A stretch of 64,000 bases of DNA. Origin: Desulfobulbus sp. (GTDB lineage: Bacteria; Desulfobacterota; Desulfobulbia; Desulfobulbales; Desulfobulbaceae). Below are positions 27,601-36,143 of the stretch, one piece after another (the first letter of the stretch is position 1; every line of letters begins with the position of its first letter). The DNA lies in the NCBI RefSeq assembly GCF_030824455.1, contig NZ_JAVBXR010000118.1, positions 18,809 through 82,808 of the forward strand. The letters run 5' to 3'. The translations under genes and the position numbers were made by a program. The notes under the pieces are model-generated. The model did no database searches. It worked only from the letters and a program-made list of their open reading frames with translations, and had not been told where the DNA came from.

Positions 27601-30144
27601 AAGGAACTGGGCCTTATCCTGGTGCAAAAATACAAGAACCTGTTTGGAGAACAACTCTATCAGCAGGTCATCGCCCAACTGTCCGAAGACAAACTGGAAC
27701 GACTGACCGCTCAGCTCCAGGCCCTTGCCGAAGGCCGCGCCGAACCTGATTTTGCCCTGGCCAACAAAGAGATCGAAGCGGCCTACAATCGCTTGCTGCA
27801 GACGGTTCGCGGCGAAAAAATGCGGGCCATCATCCAAATGCACCGCGAACAGAAAAAATTACAGGAGCAGGAACGGAGTCTCTCCATCCGGGGCGGGCTG
27901 GACAAACTGCTCAGCGGCGACCTTAAAGACCTGGCGAGCCCTGAGATCTGCCAGGCCCTGCCGGACACCGTCAAAAATCTGCTGCTCGAAAACGACGGCG
28001 CCAAGGCCGACAATCTGCTGATGCAGCTGGCGGCGGCCCTACAGCACACCCAACCCGAAATTTGCGCCAACGCCTTCCAGGCCTTGGCCGAGATCGCCGG
28101 CCAATTGGCGCAGCTTGGTGAGTGGGAGCGCCTCGCCAAGCTTTTGCCGGCCTTGCAACAGGGGCTGCAGCTACCGGAAATCACGGCCGAGAGCAGCAAG
28201 CAGGCGCTGGCCGCCATTGGCCGTATTACCGGCCACCGTCTGACCGAGGAAAACTACGCCCTCGCCTACGAAACCGCCCATTTTCTGCAAACAACGTCGT
28301 CGACGACCGGAGCGTCCGGCAGCGCTCCGATCCGCGAGCAGGCCTTGGAAACCCTCAAGAGCCTGTGTTCGCCGCCCGTGCTGGAACAGTTGCTCGACCG
28401 TTACCTCCATGCAGAGCCCCACCAGGAGATTGCCGGCAAACTGTTGGTCGAGCTGGGTATGGATTCGGCGCGATTCCAACTGCAGCAATTGATTACCAAC
28501 GAAAGTCGCTATGAACGAAATCGCCTCCTGGCGCTGATCAAGCAGACCGGCAACCCGGCGATCTCTATCCTGTTGGAACAATTGCACAAGGATTCGCCTT
28601 GGTTTGTGGTGCGCAACGTCATCCGTCTCCTCGGCGAGATCGGCAACCCCGCCCTTTTTGCCACGGTCCGGCCGTTCATCAATCACAGCGATCTTCGCGT
28701 CCAGCAGGAGGTCATCAGCACGGCGGTTAAAATTGGCGGCAACAACCTCAAGGATTTCTTGCTCCACGCCCTGCAAAACGTCGACGATTCCCTCAAAATC
28801 AAGGTTATTGCGCATGTCGCCCAGGCCCACGACGAACGGTTTGTGCGGCCGCTGACCGATCTTCTGGAGAGCGCCAAACCCTTTCTCGGCAAGAATAAAA
28901 ACGACCTGCAGATCAGCATTTGCAAAACATTGGGGGCCATCGGCTCCAAACGGGCCACGGCGCCGCTGAACCGGGTGGTGCAAAGTAAAAACGTGTTGGG
29001 GCTTGCCGGCTACAGCGACGAAGTCCGCCAAGCCGCAGGCCAAGCCTTGGAGCAGATACGACAGGCGGCCCCCCTCAGCAAAGAGCGGGGCGAGGAGACC
29101 AGCGGGCGGCAGGAAGAGCAACCGTCGCCAACGCCTGCTTTGATGCCGGCGCCGGGCGTCCAAGCGGCGGAAGCGGAAATCTTTGCCTTAGTTGAACAGG
29201 GCCAGTCGGAGCACGCCAAGAAACAACTGCTCGACCTGATTGCCGCCACCGCCCGTTCCGGTGATTTTCCGACGGCGGAACGGTTGCGAGAGCGCATCTA
29301 CGAAATAGACGCCATGCCCTTGGGTGAGATTATCCGCTCCGGCGAGATCATTGACGAGGAAAAACGAGGCGCGGTCAAAGGCGAGGATTTAGAGATCTGG
29401 TCCGATCTGACTGATCGCCTCAGCTCCAATGAATTTGAGTCTATCTACCATGAATTTATTGAACGACGCTACAAGCCGGAAGAAACCATTGTTGCCCAGG
29501 GCGACAAAAACGACGCCCTGTTCTTCATCAACCAGGGCAGCGTCAAGGTGTCGCATCTGGTCGGATCGCGGGAGTTGTTCATCACCAGCCTTAACCGGGG
29601 CCAGATAGCCGGCGAAAATTTTTTCACCCCCTCGTTCTGGACGGTCACCCTGACCTCGCTCACCCCCTCGCGCCTCTACATCCTGCCGCAAACGGCGCTG
29701 AATGTGTGGCAGGATCAGTTTCCAGGGTTGCGCGCCAAGCTGCACGAATATTTCGCCGCCTGCAACAACATCCGGTCCATGATTGAGAAAAAAGGATTGG
29801 AACGTCGCAAGGATCAGCGATTCAGCCTGTCGCGCAAAATTCAGGTGCAACCGATCAGCAGCCTCGACCAGCCCATCGGTCGCGGCTTTCGTTCTGAAAC
29901 CGCCGACATCTCCCAGGGCGGGCTCGCCTTCCTTATCCGCATTGCCCGCCAGGAAAACGCCCGTCTCCTACTGGGCAGACGGGTGCAGGTGGTGCTGCCG
30001 GTGGGCGGCAAAAGTGGCCACCTCACCCTCAAGGGACTGGTGATCGGCATTCAGCCGTTTCACCTGCTGGAAAACGACTACTCGGCCCATTTTAAATTCG
30101 ATCAACCGCTCGACAAGCACGAGCTTCAATCCATTCTTGGCTAA
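24658..30144 (+). CDS. Giant multidomain protein: tandem repeats, HEAT, cNMP-binding-like and PilZ domains
   Basis: Cytoplasmic protein of 1,828 residues, without signal or membrane segments. Residues 10-130 are an ordered domain (LLLDFPVRLYTALRTIRIYP, SEGKILVCGERL). A worn repeat-like unit lies near 260-340, then four tandem units start at about 342, 526, 707 and 893, each 181-186 residues; units 1-3 are nearly identical. HEAT-like helices cover about 1270-1450. A cyclic-nucleotide-binding-type domain spans 1583-1700 (VAQGDKNDALFFINQGSVKV, GENFF). PilZ covers 1715-1828 with R1717xxxR1721 and D1750xSxxG, the c-di-GMP signature. ATG 24658 has a GGA site; the frame extends to 24535 without support. 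The helicase-like gene lies 45 bases downstream. Function unknown; a c-di-GMP-responsive scaffold is my inference. Confidence 0.82.
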   Translation: MGTPPRTSSPDRNSLLLDFPVRLYTALRTIRIYPASNPQVQRSNDFVLKAFAALLESSGDHAVNLAISEGKILVCGERLADKDHARPQIQGLLTLLNRLKIHSFTFQPSFSFEECLNFTQTLSALLGEKELTEPVAALLDKAGIASVLVDAKRYVAIHDGEQVVRDELIGSGLNISDEELANFVLGKTGVDPLRGVSPELVQELINRLPAADGRSQRPEEVTKAVVDFLRDLSQETDLQKRALQLEHSAAALSGLDPTMLAKLVASLPASPAADAMLGSALHQLTPQRLNSLIANLAAQQPEPSSAAAPNGSPSHDLSALTRLAHLENEPNPAINQAIARHLDARQMLANPATSAADLPEHLLQRLQQPEWSAPVLATAAQQVADAQGQSGAQIDFNAFNRMLGQYEQLLSREQQGQVARQAGAQLASMEGLALGNILAQKFKGLFGEQLYSQVINQVSDQLLDETVEHLTPKQLNRMVATLTSDIPLQIGKERDPDFKPADDSVLKRLAQTRKGPEITKAVAQNLDARQLLVSPNTTVAELPEHLRQRLQQPEWSAPVLATAAQQVVEAQNGQVNFAAFNNLLARYEQLLSREQQGQVARQAGAQLASMEGLALGHILSQKFKGLFGKQLYSQVVTQVSDQLLDETVEHLSPKQLNRMVATLTSDIPLQIGKDMDPDFKPADDSVLKRLIQTKKGPEITRTIAQNIDARQLLINPGTTAAELPEHLLQRIKQPEWSAPVLATAAQQVVDPDIQVQGDGQVDFATFNTLLGRYEQLLSREQQGQVARQAGAQLASMEGVALGNILAQKFKGIFGQQLYTQVVNQISDELLDKTVDHLTPKQLNRMIVALTSDLPLQVDKNKDLDFKPDDDSILKRLAQTHKGPEITKAIALNIDAQVLRSSPDPTSALPDRLAMRLQQPAWSAPVLVAAAQQSLEAVDDTTGTADFSSFEQMLERYDTLLNKEKQLQVATQAGARIAAFDEKELGLILVQKYKNLFGEQLYQQVIAQLSEDKLERLTAQLQALAEGRAEPDFALANKEIEAAYNRLLQTVRGEKMRAIIQMHREQKKLQEQERSLSIRGGLDKLLSGDLKDLASPEICQALPDTVKNLLLENDGAKADNLLMQLAAALQHTQPEICANAFQALAEIAGQLAQLGEWERLAKLLPALQQGLQLPEITAESSKQALAAIGRITGHRLTEENYALAYETAHFLQTTSSTTGASGSAPIREQALETLKSLCSPPVLEQLLDRYLHAEPHQEIAGKLLVELGMDSARFQLQQLITNESRYERNRLLALIKQTGNPAISILLEQLHKDSPWFVVRNVIRLLGEIGNPALFATVRPFINHSDLRVQQEVISTAVKIGGNNLKDFLLHALQNVDDSLKIKVIAHVAQAHDERFVRPLTDLLESAKPFLGKNKNDLQISICKTLGAIGSKRATAPLNRVVQSKNVLGLAGYSDEVRQAAGQALEQIRQAAPLSKERGEETSGRQEEQPSPTPALMPAPGVQAAEAEIFALVEQGQSEHAKKQLLDLIAATARSGDFPTAERLRERIYEIDAMPLGEIIRSGEIIDEEKRGAVKGEDLEIWSDLTDRLSSNEFESIYHEFIERRYKPEETIVAQGDKNDALFFINQGSVKVSHLVGSRELFITSLNRGQIAGENFFTPSFWTVTLTSLTPSRLYILPQTALNVWQDQFPGLRAKLHEYFAACNNIRSMIEKKGLERRKDQRFSLSRKIQVQPISSLDQPIGRGFRSETADISQGGLAFLIRIARQENARLLLGRRVQVVLPVGGKSGHLTLKGLVIGIQPFHLLENDYSAHFKFDQPLDKHELQSILG
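25681..27900 (+). repeat. Four tandem 543-570 base repeats inside the giant gene
   Basis: Units begin at 25681, 26233, 26776 and 27334 (552, 543, 558 and about 567 bases). Each encodes a start like LDARQLL, a PEWSAPVLATAAQQV stretch, YEQLLSREQQGQVARQAGA and a LTPKQLNRMVATLTSDIPLQ segment. Stretches of DNA, such as AAATTCAAGGGCCTCTTTGG in units 1 and 2, are identical, while unit 4 is diverged. This indicates recent duplication or gene conversion among units 1-3. Confidence 0.9.
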
Positions 30145-30189
30145 AAAGACCGCTCCTCCCCATTTCTTCTAACGTCCTCAGGGAGCGCC

Positions 30190-31956
30190 ATGCCCGACGT
30201 TGTCACCCGATTTTACCTGCAACAACTGCCCGAGGCCAAGCTGTCCAACGCCCAGCTCCAGGCGCCGTGCCCCTTTTGCGCCGGCAAAGAGGCGGGAAAG
30301 AGCCCCCTGTTGACGGTTTTTCTCAATCAGGAGAGTTTTTTCCACGGCTACTTTCGCTGTGTGAACCATTGCGTCAGTGGTGGTTTTCCCCTCCATTTCG
30401 CCCGGCTGCGCGGCGTCAGCCCGTCGCTTGCGCCAGGTTTTGACCCGGATCGCGAGTATTTCGGCCGCGAGGTCGAGTATCCGGTCAAGAATCTCCACAA
30501 CGAACTCATCGGTTTTGCCGACAAACTCACCGGCGACCAGCAGGCCACCCTGGCGGCGGGCGGGATTGCCCCCGAGACCCTGGCGGAACTGCGCATCGGC
30601 TACAACGGCAGATACCTGGTGTTTCCCTACATCCAGGCCGACGGCAACTGCTACGCCGCCCGTTGCGTGCATCCGGAGCGGCCGGAGGATTTTTTCTGGT
30701 ACGGCGACGAACGCTTTTTTGGCGATCAGTTCCACATCTTCAACGCCCAGGAAATCGAGCGTTGCGAGAACGGCGCGCTCTTTCTGGTCGAAGGCGAAAA
30801 AAACCTGCTGCCCCTGAAGCAACTGGGATTGCCGGGCATTGCCGTGCCCACCGCCGCAGACCTCGCCCATGTCGATCCGCTGCAGTTGGCCTGGATCCGG
30901 ACCATCTTTCTCTGGGTCAACCACACCGCCGAATCCGAAGCCATGGCCAAGGCCTTTGCCACCCGGGTCGGCTTCAAGGTGCGGATCGTTCGCTGGCCCG
31001 AGGACGCCGCCCGCAACGCCTCGCTGTTTCAGCTTGCCGCCGAGACCACAACCCCGTTGCAGAAAACCGTGTTTGCGATGATCCGGGAAGCGCGCGCCTT
31101 TTCGCCCTTCCCTACCCCTGCAAGCGAGTTTCAGACCTTCAGCGAGCGGTTGTTCCAGGAATCGGGCGAATCCTACGCCAGCCTGACCAGCGGTTTCCCT
31201 CTCCTGGATCGGGCGCTGGGGGGCATCCACGGCATCAACATCATGGGCGGCGCGCCCAAGGCGGGCAAATCGGCTTTTTTTATTCAGATCGCCTCGGAGA
31301 TGGCGATGCGCAAAATCCCGACGCTGTACTATGACTTTGAAAACGGCCGGCAAAAAATTTATTTGCGCATCCTCTGCCGCCTCTGCCGCCTGACCATTGA
31401 CCAAATCAAGGCTGCAAGCCTGTCTCCGGAAAAACGGCGACGGCTGCAACAGGCGCAACAACGGTTGCACCAGGCACTCTCCTGGCTGCGGGTGGTCAAC
31501 GACCGCAAACTCTCGCCCGAGACCATGCGCCGCCACATCGATTTCATCCGCCACGAGACCAACTCGGACTATACAGTCGTGGTGGTCGACAGCCTGCACA
31601 AGCTGCCGTTCAAGGACATCAGCCAGCAACGCAGCGGCATTGACGGCTGGTTGCGTCAGTTGGAGGCCATCCGCGACGAGATGGCGGTCAGTTTTTTGGT
31701 GATCTCGGAGTTGGAACGAAGCGATGACGGCCAGTTCGACCGCCAGCCCCATCTCGGTTCGTTCAAGGGCTCCGGCGACATCGGCTATTCCGCCGACAAC
31801 GCCATGGTGCTCCTGCCCAAGTGGGACCCATTTGACAACAGCCCGCCGGAACAGCGCGCCAACGAACTGTGGCTGGTCGCCAGTCGGGAGCAGAGTCCGG
31901 GGCTGGTGGCCTCGTACCGGCTGGATTTCCCCTACTGGGGCTTTAGAGAAGAGTAG
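30190..31956 (+). CDS. T7 gp4-like primase/helicase protein with degraded Toprim site
   Basis: Protein of 588 residues with the layout of phage T7 gp4. Zinc-finger-like cysteines are C27, C30, C57 and C61 (CPFC and CVNHC). A Toprim-like domain has LFLVEGEKN (E201, E203). A RecA/DnaB-type ATPase has Walker A GGAPKAGKS (353-361), E384 in YYDFENG, and Walker B TVVVVDSLHK (D467), followed by ISELERSDDG. The second Toprim motif, normally DxD, reads LWVNHTAESE (N244, T246), so the metal site is lost. Priming is unlikely; ATPase or helicase activity is plausible. The gene is chromosomal, with no phage genes nearby, and stops 17 bases from the convergent trmFO. Confidence 0.78.
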   Translation: MPDVVTRFYLQQLPEAKLSNAQLQAPCPFCAGKEAGKSPLLTVFLNQESFFHGYFRCVNHCVSGGFPLHFARLRGVSPSLAPGFDPDREYFGREVEYPVKNLHNELIGFADKLTGDQQATLAAGGIAPETLAELRIGYNGRYLVFPYIQADGNCYAARCVHPERPEDFFWYGDERFFGDQFHIFNAQEIERCENGALFLVEGEKNLLPLKQLGLPGIAVPTAADLAHVDPLQLAWIRTIFLWVNHTAESEAMAKAFATRVGFKVRIVRWPEDAARNASLFQLAAETTTPLQKTVFAMIREARAFSPFPTPASEFQTFSERLFQESGESYASLTSGFPLLDRALGGIHGINIMGGAPKAGKSAFFIQIASEMAMRKIPTLYYDFENGRQKIYLRILCRLCRLTIDQIKAASLSPEKRRRLQQAQQRLHQALSWLRVVNDRKLSPETMRRHIDFIRHETNSDYTVVVVDSLHKLPFKDISQQRSGIDGWLRQLEAIRDEMAVSFLVISELERSDDGQFDRQPHLGSFKGSGDIGYSADNAMVLLPKWDPFDNSPPEQRANELWLVASREQSPGLVASYRLDFPYWGFREE

Positions 31957-31973
31957 GCAAATTCAAGCCGCAC

Positions 31974-33302
31974 TCAGGCCGAAATCAGCCGGCGCCATTC
32001 GTCGATCAGGGCGAGGGCCTGGACGGAGCGGAGGCGGCCCCGTTCTTTTTTGGGGATTTTCCGGCCAACCAGGGGCGGAAACAGGCCGAAATTGACGTTG
32101 GACGGCTGGAAATGGGCCGGATCAGAGGCGATCAGGTGCTGGATCAAGGCGCCGTGGGCGGTGGCCGGCGGCTGCGTCAGCAACTCCTTGCCCTGGACCA
32201 TCCGAGCCGCGTTGATTCCGGCCAGCAACCCCATGGCCGTGGACTCGATGTAGCCCTCGACCCCAGAAAGCTGTCCGGCGAGGAAAAGGCCCGGTCGCTG
32301 GCGCATCTGCAGAGTCGACTCAATCACCCGGGGGGCGCAGACAAAGGTGTTGCGGTGGATGGAACCCAGCCGCAGAAATACCGCCCGCTCCAGCCCGGGG
32401 ATGGTGCGAAACACCCGCTGCTGCTCTCCATAGGTGAGTTTCGTTTGGAATCCCACCAGGTTGTAGGCCGTGCCCTCGCGATTTTCCGCCCGCAGCTGCA
32501 CCACCGCATGGTAGACCTGACCGGTGACCGGATGCGCCAGGCCAATGGGCTTCATCGGACCAAAACGCAGGGTGTCCGCGCCCCGTTCGCACATCACTTC
32601 AATGGGCAGACAGCCTTCAAAATATTTTGCCTCCTCAAAGGCGTGCAGGGGCACGGTCTGGGCTGAACCAAGCACAGTCATGAATTGCTCGTACTGTTCG
32701 CGGTCCATGGGGCAGTTGAGGTAATCGCCCGGGCCGTCGTCGTCCCAGCGCGATTTTCGATAAATGATGTTCATGTCCAGGCTGTCGACGTCGACAATCG
32801 GGGCGATGGCGTCGTAAAAGGCCAGATGTTCGCCGCCAGCCAGGGCCTGGAGGTGTTCGGCCAGGGGGCCGGAAAGCAGCGGGCCGGCGGCAAGCACCAC
32901 CGGGCCGTCCGTGGTCTCGGGAATCTGGAGGACCTCCTCGCGGCGCACCGTGATCAGGGGGTGTGCTTCAATCGCCTCGGTGAGCGCGGCGGCAAACTGC
33001 GCCCGATCAACGGCCAGCGCCGTGCCGGCCGGCACAGCGGTTTGGTCGGCGATCCGCATCAGCAGCGAGCCCAACTGGCGCATCTCCTCCTTGAGCAATC
33101 CCGCCGCCGAATCCACGGCATTCGAACGGAGCGAGTTGGAACAGACCAGTTCTCCCAACTGCGCCGATTCATGGGCCGGGCTGAAACGCTGGGGCTTCAT
33201 CTCGTACAAGGTTACCCGCACGCCCTGTTGCGCAGCCTGCCAAGCCGCTTCGCAGCCTGCCAAACCGCCGCCAATCACGGTTGCCTGTCCTGTTGTTGCC
33301 AT
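31974..33302 (-). CDS. trmFO: Methylenetetrahydrofolate--tRNA-(uracil-5-)-methyltransferase
   Basis: TrmFO makes m5U54 in tRNA with methylenetetrahydrofolate and FADH2. The 442-residue protein begins with an FAD fold (TVIGGGLAGCEAAWQAAQQG) and has YEMKPQRFSPAHES and the catalytic-cysteine region LVCSNSLRSN, plus the downstream GYIESTAMGLLAGINAAR motif. ATG 33302 has a GGGGA site; the frame continues 12 codons upstream through a terminator T-run and is rejected. A terminator ends 15 bases before the start. Confidence 0.95.
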   Translation of the reverse strand: MATTGQATVIGGGLAGCEAAWQAAQQGVRVTLYEMKPQRFSPAHESAQLGELVCSNSLRSNAVDSAAGLLKEEMRQLGSLLMRIADQTAVPAGTALAVDRAQFAAALTEAIEAHPLITVRREEVLQIPETTDGPVVLAAGPLLSGPLAEHLQALAGGEHLAFYDAIAPIVDVDSLDMNIIYRKSRWDDDGPGDYLNCPMDREQYEQFMTVLGSAQTVPLHAFEEAKYFEGCLPIEVMCERGADTLRFGPMKPIGLAHPVTGQVYHAVVQLRAENREGTAYNLVGFQTKLTYGEQQRVFRTIPGLERAVFLRLGSIHRNTFVCAPRVIESTLQMRQRPGLFLAGQLSGVEGYIESTAMGLLAGINAARMVQGKELLTQPPATAHGALIQHLIASDPAHFQPSNVNFGLFPPLVGRKIPKKERGRLRSVQALALIDEWRRLISA

Positions 33303-33316
33303 TGTTTTCCCCGCGC

Positions 33317-33348
33317 AAAAAAAAGGCAGAGTGAACAAGCACCCTGCC
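33317..33348 (-). terminator. Terminator between ahcY and trmFO
   Basis: On the minus strand GGCAGGGTG pairs with CACTCTGCC (one G-U), loop CTTGTT, then eight T. It ends about 15 bases before the trmFO start codon. Confidence 0.8.
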
Positions 33349-33385
33349 CTGAAAGCTGAAAATTAAAAACTACCGAACAACCCGA

Positions 33386-34672
33386 TCAATACCGGTAATG
33401 CTCAGGTTTGAACGGACCCGCGACGTCTACGCCGATATAGTCGGCCTGCTCCTGGGTGAGCGCCGTCAAGTGTACGCCGATCTTGGCCAGATGCAGCCGG
33501 GCCACCTTCTCGTCGAGCTTCTTCGGCAAGAAATAGACCTTGTTCTCATAGGCTTCGGAATTTTTCCACAACTCGATCTGGGCCAACACCTGGTTGGTGA
33601 AGGAGTTGCTCATCACAAAGCTCGGATGGCCGGTGGCGCAACCGAGGTTCACCAACCGTCCCTCTGCCAGCACGATCAAGCGCTTGCCGTCGGGGAAGAT
33701 GACGTGATCAACCTGGGGTTTGATGTTCTCCCAGGGCAGGCTGCGGATGCCGGCGATGTCGATCTCAGAGTCGAAGTGACCGATATTGCAAACAATAGCC
33801 TGATCCGGCATCGCTTCCATGTGCGCCCGGGTGATCACCCGCAAATTGCCGGTGCAGGTGACGAAGATGTTGCCCTTGGCCGCAGCCTCGTCCATGGTCA
33901 CCACCCGGTAGCCTTCCATGGCCGCCTGCAGGGCGCAGATCGGGTCGATCTCGGTCACCAGGACCGTGGCCCCCATGCCGCGCAAGGCTTGGGCGCAACC
34001 CTTGCCGACGTCGCCGTAGCCAACCACCACCGCGATCTTGCCGGCGATCATCACGTCGGTGGCGCGTTTGATGCCGTCGATCAAGGACTCGCGGCAACCG
34101 TAGAGGTTGTCGAATTTTGACTTGGTCACCGAATCGTTGACGTTGAAAGCCGGGCACATCAGTTTGCCCTGCTTGGTCATCTCATAAAGCCGATGCACGC
34201 CGGTGGTGGTTTCCTCGGAGATGCCGCGGATCGACCGCATCAACTCCGGGTACTTCTCGTGCATCACCAGGGTCAGGTCGCCGCCGTCGTCCAGGATCAT
34301 GTTGGGCCGCCAATCGTTCGGTCCAAAGATGGTCTGCTCAATGCACCACCAGAATTCTTCCTCGGTCTCGCCCTTCCAGGCAAAGGTGGGGATGCCGGCG
34401 GCGGCGACTGCGGCGGCGGCGTGATCCTGGGTGGAAAAGATGTTGCAGGAAGACCAACGCAACTCGGCGCCCAAATGTACCAGGGTCTCCATCAGCACCG
34501 CCGTCTGGATGGTCATGTGCAGACACCCGCCAATCCGCGCCCCGGCAAGGGGTTTGCTCGCGCCGAACTCCTCGCGCAGAGCCATCAGGCCGGGCATTTC
34601 GGTTTCGGCAATGGCGATCTCTTTGCGGCCCCAATCGGCCAGGCTCATATCCGCTACTTTATAATCACTCAT
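33386..34672 (-). CDS. ahcY: Adenosylhomocysteinase
   Basis: AhcY splits S-adenosylhomocysteine into adenosine and homocysteine, keeping SAM-dependent methylation running. The 428-residue protein has NAD-binding [35 protein letters not shown], the substrate region [12 protein letters not shown] and the C-terminal [12 protein letters not shown] 34672 has an AGGAG site. A short hairpin (34684-34702) sits just upstream of the ribosome site. It follows metK by 48 bases, forming a SAM-cycle operon. Confidence 0.97.
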   Translation of the reverse strand: MSDYKVADMSLADWGRKEIAIAETEMPGLMALREEFGASKPLAGARIGGCLHMTIQTAVLMETLVHLGAELRWSSCNIFSTQDHAAAAVAAAGIPTFAWKGETEEEFWWCIEQTIFGPNDWRPNMILDDGGDLTLVMHEKYPELMRSIRGISEETTTGVHRLYEMTKQGKLMCPAFNVNDSVTKSKFDNLYGCRESLIDGIKRATDVMIAGKIAVVVGYGDVGKGCAQALRGMGATVLVTEIDPICALQAAMEGYRVVTMDEAAAKGNIFVTCTGNLRVITRAHMEAMPDQAIVCNIGHFDSEIDIAGIRSLPWENIKPQVDHVIFPDGKRLIVLAEGRLVNLGCATGHPSFVMSNSFTNQVLAQIELWKNSEAYENKVYFLPKKLDEKVARLHLAKIGVHLTALTQEQADYIGVDVAGPFKPEHYRY

Positions 34673-34683
34673 GTAATGCTCCT

Positions 34684-34702
34684 GCTTCCTGCGTGAGGAA
34701 GC
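34684..34702 (-). repeat. Hairpin beside the ahcY ribosome site
   Basis: On the minus strand GCTTCCT and AGGAAGC pair over a 5-base loop; the 3' arm sits directly before AGGAG. It could modulate access to the ribosome site or simply mark the metK-ahcY spacer. Confidence 0.4.
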
Positions 34703-34720
34703 TGCTGATGCTGAAAAAAA

Positions 34721-35884
34721 TTACAGGCCGGCGGCGGCGCGCAGGGCCTCGACCTTGTCGATCCGCTCCCAGGTGAACTCCGGCAGTTCGCGCCCAAAAT
34801 GGCCGTAGGCTGCGGTCTTGTGGTAGATCGGCCGCAGCAGGTCCAGTTGCTGAATGATCGCCTTGGGCCGAAGATCAAAGACCTGGCCGACAATCTCAAC
34901 CAGCCGTTCCTCAGAAACCGTGCCGGTGCCAAAGGTTTTGACGTTGATCGACACCGGCTTAGAGATGCCGATGGCGTAGGCCACCTGGACCTCGACTTCG
35001 GTGGCCAGTTTGGCGGCGACAATGTTCTTGGCCACATAGCGGCCCATGTACGAAGAGGATCGATCCACCTTGGACGGATCCTTGCCGGAAAAGGCGCCGC
35101 CGCCGTGCGAACCGCGGCCGCCGTAGGAATCGACAATGATCTTGCGGCCGGTGACGCCGCAGTCGCCCACCGGGCCGCCTATCACGAACCTACCGGTGGG
35201 ATTGATGAAGAATTTGGTGTTGGCGTCGATCATGTGGGCCGGCAGCACCGGTTTGATGATCTCCTCCATCACCGCTTCCTTGAGATCCTCGTAGCTGACG
35301 TCCGGGCTGTGCTGGGTGGAAAGCACCACAGCCTCGATTCGTTTGGCCACGTTGTCGACATACTCGATGGTCACCTGACTCTTGGCGTCGGGACGCAGCC
35401 AGGGCAAAATACCGGCCTTGCGCACCTCGGCCTGACGCTTGGTCAGGTAATGGGCGTAGGTGATGGGCATGGGCATGAGCACGTCGGTCTCGTCGCAGGC
35501 GTAGCCAAACATCAGCCCCTGGTCGCCGGCGCCCTGATCAAGATCAAGTCCGCTGCCTTCGTTGACGCCCTGGGCGATGTCCGGCGACTGCTTGTCGATT
35601 GAGGTGATGACTGCGCAGGATTGCCAGTCAAACCCCATGTCAGAAGAATTGTAGCCGATCTCCCGGATGGTTTCGCGGACGATGTTGGGCATATCGACCC
35701 AGGCCGTGGTGGTGATTTCGCCGGCGATCATGGCCATGCCGGTGGTGACCAGACTCTCGCAGGCCACCCGCGCATGTTTGTCCTGGGTGAGGATGGCGTC
35801 CAGAATGGCGTCGGAGATCTGATCGGCGACCTTGTCCGGGTGTCCCTCGGACACCGATTCAGAGGTGAAAAGATGCGTTGACAT
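34721..35884 (-). CDS. metK: S-adenosylmethionine synthetase
   Basis: MetK joins methionine and ATP into SAM. The 387-residue protein starts [21 protein letters not shown] (the HPDK motif binds substrate), has [14 protein letters not shown], the phosphate-binding [16 protein letters not shown] segment and the C-terminal [15 protein letters not shown]. Three-domain length is normal. ATG at 35882-35884 with a GGGAG site. The 5' leader contains a terminator hairpin and alternative pairing described separately. Confidence 0.98.
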   Translation of the reverse strand: MSTHLFTSESVSEGHPDKVADQISDAILDAILTQDKHARVACESLVTTGMAMIAGEITTTAWVDMPNIVRETIREIGYNSSDMGFDWQSCAVITSIDKQSPDIAQGVNEGSGLDLDQGAGDQGLMFGYACDETDVLMPMPITYAHYLTKRQAEVRKAGILPWLRPDAKSQVTIEYVDNVAKRIEAVVLSTQHSPDVSYEDLKEAVMEEIIKPVLPAHMIDANTKFFINPTGRFVIGGPVGDCGVTGRKIIVDSYGGRGSHGGGAFSGKDPSKVDRSSSYMGRYVAKNIVAAKLATEVEVQVAYAIGISKPVSINVKTFGTGTVSEERLVEIVGQVFDLRPKAIIQQLDLLRPIYHKTAAYGHFGRELPEFTWERIDKVEALRAAAGL

Positions 35885-36040
35885 AAGCGTCTCCCTATGG
35901 AGTTAAAATAGACAAAACAGCAAAAAAAAAAAAAGCCGCCCTCACGACAACGGGGCGGTTAGGAACATGCGAAGGTTGCCGCCTGTTTTCAAGCAGTTGA
36001 CGCAATGCGCGAACAAACGCTCCGAAGGAGGCACAAAAAA
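35885..36040 (-). promoter_or_regulatory. metK 5' leader with mutually exclusive hairpins
   Basis: About 150 bases between a TATAAT box and metK. It contains a CTCC-TTCG-GAG-type small hairpin, a GGCGGCAACC segment, and then the terminator arm CCGCC, which GGCGG can pair with instead. This either/or folding suggests a riboswitch or other attenuator. It shares the string GGCAACC with SAM-I riboswitches but lacks their other conserved parts, so I do not assign a class. Confidence 0.45.
35922..35960 (-). terminator. Terminator in the metK leader (candidate attenuator)
   Basis: On the minus strand CCGCCC (35953-35958 side) pairs with GGGCGG (35936-35941 side), then about twelve T. It lies about 40 bases before the metK start and downstream of a TATAAT box, so it is inside the metK leader. 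GGCGG at 35979-35983 could pair with the 5' arm and prevent terminator folding. Confidence 0.7.
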
Positions 36041-36046
36041 ATTATA
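36041..36046 (-). promoter_or_regulatory. Likely -10 box of metK
   Basis: TATAAT on the minus strand, in an A/T-rich pocket. No clear -35 sits at 16-18 bases; TTGCGT is at 13 and TTGAAG at 21. Confidence 0.4.
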
Positions 36047-36143
36047 AATACTAAACTTCACGCAACGCTTCAATGTAAATTGCCTGCCCGCCAAGCCGCA
36101 ACGTCGTTTGTGAACCAGCGAGACAACAGACGACAAAGCACGC

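Noticed and set aside
30178..31752. 524-codon minus-strand open frame across the helicase gene
   Set aside because: Antisense of a gene with zinc, Toprim and Walker motifs; no motif in the antisense.
35885..36046. SAM-I riboswitch upstream of metK
   Set aside because: Only the GGCAACC string matches; the rest of the conserved SAM-I core is absent. Kept as an unclassified attenuator.
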